DNA of 64,000 bases from Lotus japonicus. Taxonomy: Eukaryota; Streptophyta; Magnoliopsida; Fabales; Fabaceae. The stretch is from positions 33,175,158 to 33,239,157 of the forward strand of contig NC_080042.1 of NCBI RefSeq assembly GCF_012489685.1, read 5' to 3'. Of the stretch, positions 11,944 through 23,069 are shown one piece after another. A model generated the notes under the pieces. That model was given only the letters and a program-made list of their open reading frames with translations. It did no database searches and was not told where the DNA came from. The position numbers and the translations under genes were made by a program. Numbering within the stretch: the stretch's first letter is position 1; every line of letters starts with the position of its first letter.

Positions 11944-14900
11944 TGTAAGACCCTAACCTTGCTTATGTATTGCTTAAGTGATTTATTGAATAAAAGTGAA
12001 ATTTCTAGTGAAGTTTGAGTTAATTGCAAATCTGTCAGTGACCTTGTGTGAATTTCTGAGAGGTCTTAAAGACCTAATATTGAAAAGCTTTATTCATGAG
12101 GGTTGTAGCTCTCTGAGTTATCTAAATTCTCTCGTTGGTTTCAGGTCATTCCGACCTCTGTAGCCCGAGATAGCCATGTTTTAGTGACGGAAGGTCAGGC
12201 TGTTATGTACAAGCAATTTTGCTAGAAGAAATTCTCTTAATTCCGAATTTACTTCTTTAAAATCAAGGGAAGGAGTTTTCCTTGATTTATTTTATCCTCT
12301 TATTCAGTAGTTAGGAGGGTAATTAGTTGGACTTGGGCCAAGTCATGAAAGGAGAAGAGAAAAGAAAAACCTAGCCCATGATGTATGCTAGCCGATTTCA
12401 CTTAGGGAAGGAGAGTAGTGTTTGTTCACTTGGTTTGCATGAATCAAGGGGAAATTTGGGAGTTATGTCTCTTAGTCAAGTGCTGATCATTTTTGGGACA
12501 AGTGAATTATAGGCAAATGATGAGCCATTAATGCCTTGTCTCTTTTCAAATTGGTGGAAGTTTTGTGAAGGCTTAGGAGGGGTGTGTATAGCTGCAGGTT
12601 TGAGGGTAAAAGGGGGAGAGTTTTCTGATTTTTGAGAGACAAAAGGAGCTGAGTGAGAAACCCAAACACAAACCCTCATTTTCCCACACACATTCAGAAG
12701 AAAAAAAGAAAGAAAGAAAGAGTAAGAGAGTGAGAGAGGGTGGCGGCTAGAGGAGAGAAAGAAGAAGAAGAAGGAGTGAAAGCAAGAGAGATCAAGAGAG
12801 GAAGGAGAAGAACAAGTCCAGGCTGAAGGTGCAGTAAGGAGAGGGCTTCTCCATTCATCTTTTCCATCACATTTCTATCATCTCTTTCACAACCAAAAGC
12901 CAAGTTAAGGGGTGGATCTAGTGGGTAGAGTCTAGGATGAAAATGAAGTAGGTTTGCATGATTTACATGGTTATGCTCTGAATTTCGTGATGATGGTGAT
13001 GTATGAGGGTTGAGGGTAGAGAACATGCTTAGGGTATTTGATATGTGCAGCCATGAGATTGATCAAAGCATGATGCCATGATCACTTGCTATTGATGCCA
13101 AACTTGACAATTTTGCCATGTTTTTACCTAGAACGAATTCTGTGTTATTTTGTATGTGTAGGGCTGATTATGATGATGAATAGAATCATCTCTTGCTGCT
13201 GTACAATGGCCTAGATGATGGCCAAAATGTTTTCCAAAAAAAAAGGGAGCAACCTAGGCAATGGTGCTCTCGGCTAGGCCAAAACCTTGGGTTTTGGTGA
13301 ATTTTTCTTGAGCCTTTTGATGTATGGATTGTTGCTGATTTCTACTGCAATTTTAACCATATTAGTGATGCTTGTATGATGTCGTGATCAGTAGGTTAAT
13401 GTTTGGCAAATGACCCTAGGTTTCGTATGTGAAAACCATGATTTTATGCCAAATTTGCCTAGTTTTTCACATGATTTTAACGTGCAACTTGTAACATGAT
13501 CAATTCTGGATTTTTGGAGAGTATATGCTTATGTTTGTTGGCTGGACATTGACTTGTGAAGTTGAGATGGAAAGAAGGAATAGTTTTGAAAACCCTTGAG
13601 CCCTTTAGGGTTCGGCCAAGCCACTTTTATGGTTGTTGGCAAGTTTTCTTCCTTCCGACTCATGCACAAGTTTATGTGATAGCTTGATCGGTGAAGTTGC
13701 TATGAATTAAGTATTGATATGCATGAGAATATGTCTAAGTGCCTTGGTATGACTTATATGTTTCCTATCTTGGTTATTGCCAAAGGGTCGCTCATCTAGC
13801 TGTAATTCCTTTTGGTGTTGTGGTTATCATTGTGATTAAGTTGTATAAGTTTTGTGAAAATGTTAAGACTCTAGGTTGACTCAATAGAGCCTTTAACAAA
13901 GAGAAATGAGAACTTAATCGCTTGCAAGTAAATGTGAATAATTGGACATAGGTCTAGTGAAGACTATGGGCCATGAGAACGATGGTACCGTTAGAGACAA
14001 ACGGTTACTTGCTCGCGAGGGTGTTTTGTGGGTTGTACAGTGTGTCCCCACGTGATTTGGTTGACTGCGGTCACCTTGTGATTCTGTGGACGGACGGTGT
14101 GTCTGGCGGACAGTTTGTCCCCCCACATGAAGAGGGTTGTACGGTGTGTCCCCTCCGAGAATCGTTCATCTGCGGATGATCGTGAATATGGTCATTGGTG
14201 TTGAGTTGGTTGTATGAATGGTGAGGTCGCTAACCTAACTGAACTTAGGTGACTGACTGAGACATAACCTAAAAACTATGCTTATTATATCTTGTTGAGT
14301 ATGAGAGTTACATGATTATGTGAATGTTTATATGAGAATATGAGATCTGACCCTGTTATTTGTTTATGTGTTATTCTGGGGGGGGGGCAGATGCTGAAGG
14401 TCAAGAGTGCAGTGGTCTCGTGGACGATAGATTTACATGACCAACATAAGGACAATGCCTGGCAGACCGACTCTGCCCAGGTACGTCGCATCTACATCGG
14501 CAGCGCTACGATCACGGGACATGACCGACATGGGAACGTTGTCGAGACCTAGATCATGGAGTGGGGCAAGGTCAAGATGCCCTTTGTACCTTGTCGCTTC
14601 TTGCATCCAGGAGATGAGGGTTCTTGCTTGAACTCTCCACCGAGGGTTGCAGGTGGGGAGTTTTCTTCACGGGCCTTCGGGGCACCAGATTGGTGGGCTC
14701 GCATTGACGACTTTCCAGCTCCGCCTCTAGAGTCCCTTCCAGTTCCTGCTGAGCCTATGGAGGACTTTGCTCCACGGTACGCTGCAGTAGTTGATGCACC
14801 TAGGGATGTCGAGACGGAGGGGCATGGAGATGCACCAGAGGTCAGGGCTCCTGTGAAGAAGCGCCAGAGACAGTGCGGTTGGCTTGACGAGTAACTGATG

Positions 14901-15224
14901 TTGCCATGCTGGGGGTTGAGTGTTCGTGGTGTTGAACTATCTTTTATCAGTTTTGTTTTCCGGTTTTGATGTATTGTTGACATAGGGCTTTAGCCCAAGG
15001 ATTCATTTATGTACTTGATTATGGTTCCTTTTATTTACAAGTTATTTTATTCAGAAGTACATGTCTTATTTATTCCGCAGATTTATATCGTAAAGTTTTC
15101 AGGAGTTTCGTAATAATTGAACTTTTTTCATTAAGTCAAGATTAATAATTGAACAGCGAAAATTCTTTATGAAAATGGTGATGTTTGGTTTACTGTGTGA
15201 CACTTGAGAAATCGGGGCGTTACA
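11944..15224 (+). repeat. 3' LTR of G1, 3281 bp
   Basis: Begins TGTAAGACCC and ends GGGGCGTTACA. It contains a GA-rich stretch (about 12700-12790), long AT-rich DNA, a block of short repeats around GGTTGTACRGTGTGTCCC (14030-14160), and an open frame at 14556-14894. The solo LTR at 33403-35670 is a diverged relative with the same termini and the same repeat block but about 1 kb shorter. ORFs at 12476-13026 are low-complexity and I do not regard them as genes. Confidence 0.87.
14556..14894 (+). CDS. Hypothetical ORF inside the G1 LTR
   Basis: A 112-residue frame starting MEWGKVKMPF. It has a GC-rich codon pattern unlike the AT-rich LTR around it. The C-terminal half is Pro/Glu-rich and ends with a basic cluster KKRQRQ followed by CGWLDE. 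I do not recognise a domain. It lies in the last part of the LTR, the same relative place as the LTR ORF of family G2 (22103-22582), but I see no clear sequence similarity between the two. It may be a real leader-encoded peptide or a chance frame in GC-rich DNA. The related solo LTR at 33403-35670 lacks it, which weakens the case for a conserved gene. Confidence 0.35.
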   Translation: MEWGKVKMPFVPCRFLHPGDEGSCLNSPPRVAGGEFSSRAFGAPDWWARIDDFPAPPLESLPVPAEPMEDFAPRYAAVVDAPRDVETEGHGDAPEVRAPVKKRQRQCGWLDE

Positions 15225-15892
15225 CCCTCCTTCACCACCAGCCCCGGGAAAGTGGGTGTTGAAGGGTCAAAGGTAGTCGGGTCGGGTGAGGGAGACAGCG
15301 GGCAGACAGAGGAAGGTGATTTTTTCCCTTCCAATGGGGCCGCGGTGAGAGGGGCGTCTGGAGGCGGAGAAGCGCCTGTCTCACCAAGATGAGTGGACAC
15401 CGGTGGGTCGCGAGCGCCATTCGGGGGGCCCACGACGGCAGATTCAGATGCAACGGGTCCCCCATCTGTGCTGATCAAAGCGGTAGCTTGGGGTTTGGCT
15501 CACCCAAATTTCTTCTCTTGGGCGAGCTGGCGCTCACCGACGAGCATTTCCTTTTTTCCCCAACCTGGGCTGAGGAAGACACCTTGGCTTTCCCAGAGGT
15601 AAAAGCCTTCAGGAGCTCGGCAGTGGAGAACTTTATATTTTCTGAAAAAACAAAAGGGAAAGTTGTTAGCAATGAAATGGTTAAGGGGAGACCTGAAAGA
15701 ACATTTAAAGGGGGAACCTAATCGCGGGAGTAGTTTGGAGCCTGTAGGAGCGCCGAGTAACTTAGCACAACTAAGGCGGGGAAGTTGGGAGAGGATCCCG
15801 AGGGCGAAACTCTCTCTGGCAGACAGGAGTGCTTTAGAAGGGTCAACTACGGGTTTAGAGAACTTAGTCTAGTAAAACGGGAAGAGAGCTTT
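15225..15892 (-). pseudogene. Fragment of antisense gene of gypsy-like element T1
   Basis: Minus-strand coding remnant homologous to the plus-strand gene at 25295-26944. An upstream exon (about 15718-15890) contains the FALGILSQLPRLSCAKLLG stretch. A 76-nt intron follows (15642-15717, GT...CAG), and then a second exon beginning KFSTAELLKAF with the Pro/Ser-rich continuation to 15225. The G1 LTR cuts it on the left, and a Sirevirus fragment begins at about 15893 on the right. The intron has the same size and phase as in the other copy. The domain upstream in the relatives resembles the 'putative gypsy-type transposon' family (PF04195), but that part is missing here. Confidence 0.75.
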
Positions 15893-17568
15893 CCGCATTG
15901 TTTCTGACTACTTCTCCTTTCTCATTGAGTTTGTTTCTGAACACCCACTTGGTTCCAATGATATGAGTATCCTTGGGTTTCATGACAAGATTCCAAACGT
16001 CATTCTTGGTGAATTGATTCAGTTCTTCTTCCATAGCCAAAATCCAATCTTTATTTTGAAGATCTTGATCAATAGAAGTTGGTTCAATCAAAGAGACTAA
16101 ACCCTTTAAACTTAGAAGAGTCTCTTTAGAAGGTTTGAAAGCAGATCTGGTTCTGACAGGTTCATCTTTGTTTCCCAGAATCAATTCTTCAGGATGAGAG
16201 GCTATCACTCTACTCTTCTTCTGACGTGGTGGATCAGAAGTTGTAGCGGCATCTTCTGATGTAGTTGCTTTTGGATCAGCAACTTCTGAATCTTTACCCT
16301 TGTCTGAAATGGTTATGCTCCTATCTGCAAACTTTTCAGCTAGCTTTGACTTGTCAGAGTCAAGGTTATCATCAAATTTAACATGAATAGATTCTTCAAT
16401 AGTTTTAGATTCAATATTATAAACTCTATAACCCTTAGAACGTTCATAATATCCTAGCAGATAACATTTCAATGACTTAGAATCAAATTTATGCAATCTA
16501 TCCTTAGTATTTTAAATATAGTAAACACGACCAAAAGGATGAAAGTAAGAAATGTTGGGCTTTGTATTGTTCCACAATTCATAAGGAGTCTTATTCATAA
16601 TTGGTCTTATGGAGATCCAGTTATGAATGTAACACGTTGTGCTTACTGCCTCGGCCCAGAAGTGCTTTGCCATGTCAGTTTCTTGGATCATGGTTCTAGC
16701 CATCTCTTGAAGGGTCCTATTCTTTCTTTCCACAACTCCATTCCGTTGAGGAATTCTAGGATAAGAGAAATTATGTGATATCCCATAGGTATCAAAGATG
16801 TTCTCAAACTCCTCATTCTCAAATTCTCCACCATGATCACTTCTAACACAGACAATCCTGCAAGCCTTCTCATTTTGCACTTGGGCAACAATGGTAGAAA
16901 ACACAGAATGAGACTCATCCTTGCGTCTTAAGAATTTTACCCATGTCCAGCGGCTATAGTCGTCAACGATGACCATCCCATATTTCTTGCCACCTATAGA
17001 CTCAGTTTTCATCGGTCCAAATAGGTCAATATGCAGAAGTTCCAACGACCTTGAGGTGGAAACAACATTCTTTGCCTTGAAAGAGACTTTTGTAAATTTG
17101 CCTTTCTGACATGCTTCACAAAGAGCATCTGAAGAGAACTTCAGAGTGGGTGAGCCCCTGATAAGGTCAAGCTTACTTAGCTGAGAGATCTTTCTCATGC
17201 TAGCATGCCTTAACCGTCTATGTCATACCCATTGCTCCTCATTAACATAAAGAAGACACTTTACTTTCTGAGTTTCCAACTCAGATAATCTGATCTTATA
17301 GATGTTGTTCCGCCTCTTGCTGTTAAACAGAACAGAGCCATCAGTCTGACTTACAGCTCTGCAAGTGTTTTGATTTAAAATAATGTCATAACCCTTGTCA
17401 GCTAATTGACATATTGACAATAAATTATGCATTAAACCGTTAACTAAGAGAACATTATCAATGCATGGACTCTTAACAACACATATGGTTCCAGAACCAA
17501 CAATCTTACCCTTCTCGTTGCCCCCAAAACCAACTTCACCTCCAGGTCTCAGTTTTATGTCTTGGAAC
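15893..17568 (-). pseudogene. pol: S2 pol fragment: protease end to start of RT
   Basis: Minus-strand frames give the post-protease stretch [19 protein letters not shown], the KIRLSELE region, the GAG-pre-integrase (a stop near 17222 splits it from the following frame), integrase with [17 protein letters not shown] and [10 protein letters not shown], then the acidic linker and the first RT motif [19 protein letters not shown]. The frame stops at 16512 and resumes at 16496. Everything past the first RT motif is lost at the 15893 junction. Identity to S1 and S5 is clearly lower than theirs to each other, so it represents another Sirevirus subfamily. Confidence 0.88.
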
Positions 17569-18754
17569 TGTAAGATCAAGTTTTGATCATGTAGTACAAC
17601 TCTATGTTTTGATGATTACATGTTAACTATTATGTATGAACAATTTTGGTACTCTAACGTTGTTTTCTGAGTGTTTAAATGACAGTCTCTGACTCTGATC
17701 TAATTACACATAAATCAGAAGCACTATGCTCAAAGAGTAACCTACGCAACGCTTTCGCACTCACTATGTTCAATCTGAACAGTAGAATAAGCTCCAGAAG
17801 ATCTGAAGATAGTTAAGCTCTGATATGGATTCATATCACATGAAATTATGAAGACCAAAAGCTCTGAAGGTCCAGAAGTTATGAAGGTCCAGAAGCTGAG
17901 AAGTGAAGACTCTGAAGTCCAAGAGTAAGCTGGCTCTGAAGACCAAGTACTTATACTCTGAGTCCAGAAGCAGAAGTTACAAAGGTCAGAGGATCCAAGG
18001 TTCCCTCTGACTTTGATCACCAAGCTTCACAAGTTCCAACATGAAGCATCGCTCTGATCAGAAGTCATCTTGGTTAAAGGTCAAGTCGCAATCCAAGTAC
18101 AAAAGCAACTGTACCATTCCAGACGACCTTACCTAACGTGTTCAGCCACAGCAGAACTTGGAAATCCCAGATCTGCCCTCCAACGGTAGCATTCCATGCA
18201 ACGTCTAAACCCTAATCCTTGGAGTATATAAAGAGGCTGAAGATGAAAGATGCCGCCTAAGAAAGAAAATTTGTTCAAGCTCAAGCAATATTAAAATATT
18301 CTCTTAGCAATCTTTCTTCAAACTGTTCTTATTGTGTTTACTTTAGCTTTCTGAGAAACAATTCTTTGTAAACCCAAACTCTCAAACAATTTTTTGTTTT
18401 TCCTTAAGGAGACCAAGGTTGGTTAGATCCTTGAGAAACTAAGAGAGTGAATCTTAGTGATAGCTAAGTCATTGTATTGTTAGTCACTTTGCAGGTTGCA
18501 AGTGCAATTGTAACAAACTCTGATTAGTGGATTGCCTTCATTCTAAGAAGGAAGAAATCACCTTAAGAGGTGGACTGGATTAGCTTGAGGGATTTATCTA
18601 GTGAACCATGATAAAATCTTTGTGTGCTTTCCTCAACTTATCTTAGCACTTTTATCTTCTGTGTTTGAAGAGATTTGTTAAAATCTCAAGTGGGAAAAGT
18701 TTTAGTTTGAAAACGCTATTCAAACCCCCCCTTCTATCGTTTTTCATACCTTCA
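17569..18754 (+). repeat. Solo LTR of a Sirevirus, target duplication GGAAC
   Basis: 1186 bp from TGTAAGATC to ACCTTCA, oriented plus inside the minus-strand S2. Flanks are GGAAC at 17564-17568 and GGAAC at 18755-18759, a perfect 5-bp duplication. No internal sequence remains, so it arose by LTR-LTR recombination. A TATATAAA box is at 18225-18232, preceded by a block rich in TCTGA/TCAGA words (17690-18070). Confidence 0.95.
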
Positions 18755-19049
18755 GGAACATACACTTTTCTCTCGTCATGTGTCGCGAGCATCCACTGTC
18801 CAGATACCATGATTGGTGTTTCAGTGGAGCCATCAAGGATATCTGCAACATATACAATCTTTTCCTTAGGTACCCACTTTCTGGCTCCTTTCTTGTTAGT
18901 TACCCCAGAAGTTCTGACAACATTAGGTCTTTCAACAGGATAATACAAGGGAATATGAGCATGATATCTTGGCATAGAAAATGTTCCTTTCTTAATAAGT
19001 AAAGCAACTTCAGAAGGTAAGAGTTCAGGTATAATGGTGCTAGAAGGAA
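18755..19049 (-). pseudogene. S2 gag-pol overlap region fragment
   Basis: Minus-strand frame with RKWVPKEKIVYVADILDGS and [22 protein letters not shown], the part of gag that overlaps the protease in a second frame. It continues directly from 17568 once the solo LTR is ignored, and continues at 23070 once the 4-kb solo LTR is ignored. Confidence 0.88.
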
Positions 19050-19758
19050 TGTGAGACCCAAGTTTTTAAGTTTGGAATAAACCGAATAAAATTCCTTTTC
19101 ACGATTAATTTGATGTAACGTGAAGGAAAATCTGAACAAGTGTTTATCGGATGGAATCAATTTGTGAAGGAAAAAGTTCAGGAAAAGGCTAAGGATTGTA
19201 TCAAAGTCGATAAAAGTTATAGCACGATCAGTATTCGCTTAAACCTAGGACAAGAACCTTAGGAAAAGAATAATTCCACCCTTGGAACACTATGGGAATA
19301 AATTCCAAAATCTTCAAGAGGAATATAAGACTTTCTCTTACTCCTTTCCATAACAAGCGTTTCGATACGAAACCCTGGAATGTACGAACGTCAAATTCCA
19401 ATACTCGGAAGTTTGCTGAAACCGAATCACTGATAGTTCAAAACCCTAAAATTGACGGACGATGAAGACTTTTTTTTTATTCGGAGCTTAAAATAAAGAT
19501 ATCATCCGCGAACGCCCACTCTAATCGACGTTCCAAATCTTTCTTCAGAAGGAAGTTTCTGCATCCGAGGTCAAAACCATAAAGTGCATTTTAAGCCGGT
19601 AAACATTAAAAAACAAGCCTCGAAAACCAAAAATCATACTGATATTTCTTTGGAGAATTAGAAGATTCAGCGGGAAGAATATCGTGTCTAAAATACGTTG
19701 GAATCAGTAGGAAAAATCGGAATCGTGAAATTTTCATTTTTCCGCATTTTCCAAAACC

Positions 19759-19766
19759 TATAAATA
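19759..19766 (+). promoter_or_regulatory. TATA box of the G2 solo LTR
   Basis: TATAAATA, in the same position and context as the boxes of LTR A (55034-55041, minus) and LTR B (60765-60772, minus). Transcription would start about 30 bases downstream. Confidence 0.8.
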
Positions 19767-22102
19767 GCCAAGAAATGAAAAATCTTCAAAACCCATCCCC
19801 ATTGAACCCCAAAACCCGCGAGCACAAGGAGGAGATGAGGAGGAGTTGATTTTCGCCGTTTCTTGCCTGATCGCTGCACAGCTCGTTGCTACTTGAAGAT
19901 TACGAGGTATAGTTACTATCCCTCGCTTTTGATCGTCAATTCCGTCGCTTTTCTCTATGTTTTTCTGTGCTCAAAGTTTTGAGCTTTTTGTAAAACTGTT
20001 CAAATAAGCTGATTTCAGAGTCTAAACTTATTCCCTGCATGCTCCTGAGCGTGTTTAGCGGATTACATTTTGCCGAATGTCGCGCGAAATGCCGCCGGAA
20101 TCCATTTCTGTTGGAAAAACCCATTTCTGGGTAAAGTTTCGTTCTTTAAGCTGAAAATTCACGACTTAGCTTAGTGCTAGTAGGATTAATTGTCATAAAC
20201 GTCGTTGTTGACATCCCCATCCAATTTGTTTTTCTAAAATCCAGTTTTGAAATTCTGAGCTGAAAATAATGACCAAAATACCCCTGCGACAGTTTTTGAT
20301 CCGAAAATTTTTCTGAGCTTAGAACCATCTTAGTTACGGCTAATGATAACCTAGGAACCAAGTTTGATCGAAGAAAAATCGACCCACCTATTTATGAAAA
20401 GTGGCCGAGAGCTCCATCAAGGGGGGAGGAAATTTCGTTTTTTCGAAAACTTGTCTTAACGCGTTAGATTGTCGTACTTCGGAGTTTGTAATGTTTCGTG
20501 TAACCCTAGTACGTATTGTTTGTTGAGCTTCTGACTCATTGTGATTGATTTCTGTGAATTTGTCCTAAGGTTCTTTTGAGCAACTTAGTGGATTCGAGGA
20601 AGAAGATTGTGAAGGAAAGTTTGGAGAGCAAGCTGGAAAACCTACAGGTGAGGGCTTCTCACTGAATACTAGATAATGAATTAGGTGTCGACGATTTCGA
20701 CTTGATTTACTGTTTATGCACTTGATTGTGTTTGACTGGGAAAAATGTTTTCTGAGGCTACGGCTGACAATTGATAATCATTTATCGCTTGATTGTTGTT
20801 GAGATTGATTCACATGCTAAGTGTTACCTGGTTAATCTAGGATGTGTGATATTTTCCCTATATGCTAAGTGCTACATGGTTATTCTCCAATGTGTGATAT
20901 ATGTGCCATGACTGTTGGATTGTGTTGCTTGATTATGCAAATACACATATATCTGATGTTCGTCAGAGTGAGGATAACGAGCAATTATGCCAGATTTATC
21001 GTGAGATTTTGAGAAAATTTGACGGGACGAATAGAGTTTCGAGCCTTGTTATTGTTTTGATGGATCGAGACCTTCTCTGGGAATAACTTAGGATTACGGG
21101 ATCTTTTAAACTCATAAGGTTAGAGATAAAACTAAATGGAAACTGTTTTCACAAGGAAAATTCATAAGACATAAAACAACCTCTGAACCCTTTAAATAAT
21201 GATAACAATCCTATATGGAAGCTTAGGGTTTGGATATTAGTTTTGGAAAATGAGAAGTGTCGCCGAATTCAAGATTTAGGAAAAATTAATAAGTTTCTAA
21301 GTACTCTGTTGCTCTTTCGCTCGATGAGCAGATTTGTTGTTTGACTATCTAAAAGATAAGTCCGGGAACTAAAAGTTTCCAAGTACATTGGTACTCTTCG
21401 CTCGCTGAGCAGATTTTGACCGTCGGATGGAGATGAGTCAGATAACTCGAGAAGTTATCACGAGTGATTACACTCTTTCTGATATTTAATTGTCTTTTGT
21501 CGCAGAATCGACATTTACCTTAGGGTATTCTTTTTAGAGACAATAAGTTAGCTAGAACACGTGACAACGTGACGAGTGAGGTCGGAGACGTTGTTTGGCT
21601 AATCACTTTGCATTCATGCACTCATTTTGAGGTTAATATACGACAGGATGTCGGGCCTCGATGGATTCCAAAATGGTCATAAGACCCGGATTTCCATGTA
21701 AGAACACTACGGTGATTCTTAGTAGCAGACGGAAATGGCAGACCTACGGGTTCACTGCTGATCTGACTACATTTTGTTTGGTATAAGAGACGCCCGAGCA
21801 GAAATGGTCCCACCTTGGGGCTGACTCGTTGGTGCCCATCCCTCCGGATTGCATCTTGTTCCTTAGCATTTGCATTTCATGCACCATTCATGCTGATTTA
21901 GTTGCTGGATGTGTTTGCTACTTGTTATAATTGATTGAGACATGCTAATTGCCTGCAAATGTTATTTATTTTAATTGACAGGATATACAATTTATAATGT
22001 TGTCATTCATATTTAAGCCTATGTGGCTACTACTTAAACTTTGCCTACTGGATGTACTATTATGTAATTCTTTGAGTTGACCCTTGCGCGTGCTACCTGT
22101 GT

Positions 22103-22582
22103 ATGGGGGGCTATGTATGCCCTTTTTGTCAGATGTCGATGGCCGACTGGTTCGAGATGGTCGTCCCTTCGGGGGGGACCAGGTTTGAGTTGTTAGATAC
22201 AGACACCCCGGGCTCTTGGGTGGTCGACCCCGCCGATCACCGAGCTACTTATTCGGGGCGAATAATGGAGGACCACGTCGACCGAATGGGAAACCTGACA
22301 CACGGCGTCTTGAAACGTCACACCGTCAGCTTTAACCTACCACCGGGCGTGCACTGTGGCCCGGGAGTTGTTGTACCGCCATCATCACCCGAGGACGAGG
22401 AGGACCCTTCGGAGCAGTTGCCTGTAGGAGGGACTTCATCTGAGTCTAGCTCACCCACCATCGCGGTTTCTGTTGATTTGGTATCGGGTACAGTACCCGT
22501 AGGACCCGCTGGGAGGACCGATGCAGTCATTGACCTGATCGTCTTGGATTCAGATTCAGACGACGATCATGGAGATGCGTAG
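22103..22582 (+). CDS. LTR-encoded hypothetical protein with acidic SIM-like C-terminus
   Basis: A 159-residue frame opening MGGYVCPFCQMSMADWFEMV. It contains a conserved TVSFNLPPGVHCGPG core, an acidic/Pro linker (EDEEDPSEQLPVGG), and an end reading VIDLIVLDSDSDDDHGDA. The hydrophobic VIDLIVL followed by alternating Ser/Asp resembles a SUMO-interaction motif of the PIAS type; this is inference. LTR A (52365-52706) and LTR B (58123-58377) keep the linker and the C-terminus almost unchanged, although their N-termini carry deletions. It lies about 2.3 kb after the TATA box, so it would sit in the leader of the genomic RNA or in a spliced short transcript. I recognise no named family. Confidence 0.55.
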   Translation: MGGYVCPFCQMSMADWFEMVVPSGGTRFELLDTDTPGSWVVDPADHRATYSGRIMEDHVDRMGNLTHGVLKRHTVSFNLPPGVHCGPGVVVPPSSPEDEEDPSEQLPVGGTSSESSSPTIAVSVDLVSGTVPVGPAGRTDAVIDLIVLDSDSDDDHGDA

Positions 22583-23069
22583 CTGGGAGTGGTGTGTAGT
22601 ACTCCTCTAGTAGGGATTAGGGTAGGAGTAGCGTCGAGGCTCTGATCTTCAGATTTCTCATTTTGGGGCAGGGTAGGTCCCCGACCTTTAGCTTTTTGTG
22701 TGGTTCTCTTTACGGGAGTCACAGGGAGTTGGTCGGATTAGGAGGTCTTCGGGATGTTTTGAGCTGACCTACTTTCTTTTTGGAGGACTGTATTCAGAAT
22801 ACTGACCTTATATTTTGTGTTGTACATATTTGCCGTCAGGCACTACTTGCCCGTCACTGGAGGTTAGTCGTGACGTGGCATACTGTTTTCTGTGGGGAGT
22901 ATATATATATTGTATAATAGTCTTATTTATTTTCCGTCGATACTTCTTTATTTCGACAAGTCTTTATTTACTTAAAACAAATATCAATCGAAAAAAAATA
23001 TTCACGTTTTTTCCGCTTTTATTTTCTTTTTAGTTACTAAAGTGACGCCACCGAAATCGGGGTGTTACA

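Larger units (their letters stand above)
9000..15224 (+). mobile_element. Ty3/gypsy chromovirus G1 (Tekay/Del-like), 3' portion
   Basis: After the S1 insertion point the sequence enters a gypsy pol, continues to a polypurine tract and ends with a 3281-bp 3' LTR. The order RT, RNase H, integrase and the chromodomain-like C-terminus (LVKVIWNQTTGDATWELE) place it among plant chromoviruses, most like the Tekay/Del group with its long LTRs. Gag, protease and 5' LTR lie to the left, outside the window. The base context at its right end predicts the target duplication CCCTC (15225-15229). Confidence 0.88.
19050..23069 (+). repeat. Solo LTR of chromovirus family G2, 4020 bp, duplication AGGAA
   Basis: Begins TGTGAGACCC and ends GGGGTGTTACA. 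AGGAA flanks it on both sides (19045-19049 and 23070-23074). It aligns with the G2 LTRs at 51871-55746 and 57632-61478 (minus). It has a TATAAATA box at 19759-19766 and candidate splice donors ACGAG|GTATAG (after 19906) and ACAG|GTGAGG (after 20647). The same donor contexts are visible in LTR A. An ORF of 159 residues lies at 22103-22582. A solo LTR of this length is unusually long. Confidence 0.93.

Noticed and set aside
12476..13026. Minus-strand frames within the G1 LTR
   Set aside because: Ser/Pro/Leu low complexity from a GA-rich leader, no homology to anything in the window, not kept in the related solo LTR.
14549..14983. 144-residue minus frame overlapping the G1 LTR ORF
   Set aside because: Shadow of the GC-rich stretch; the plus frame has the better composition, and even that is weak.
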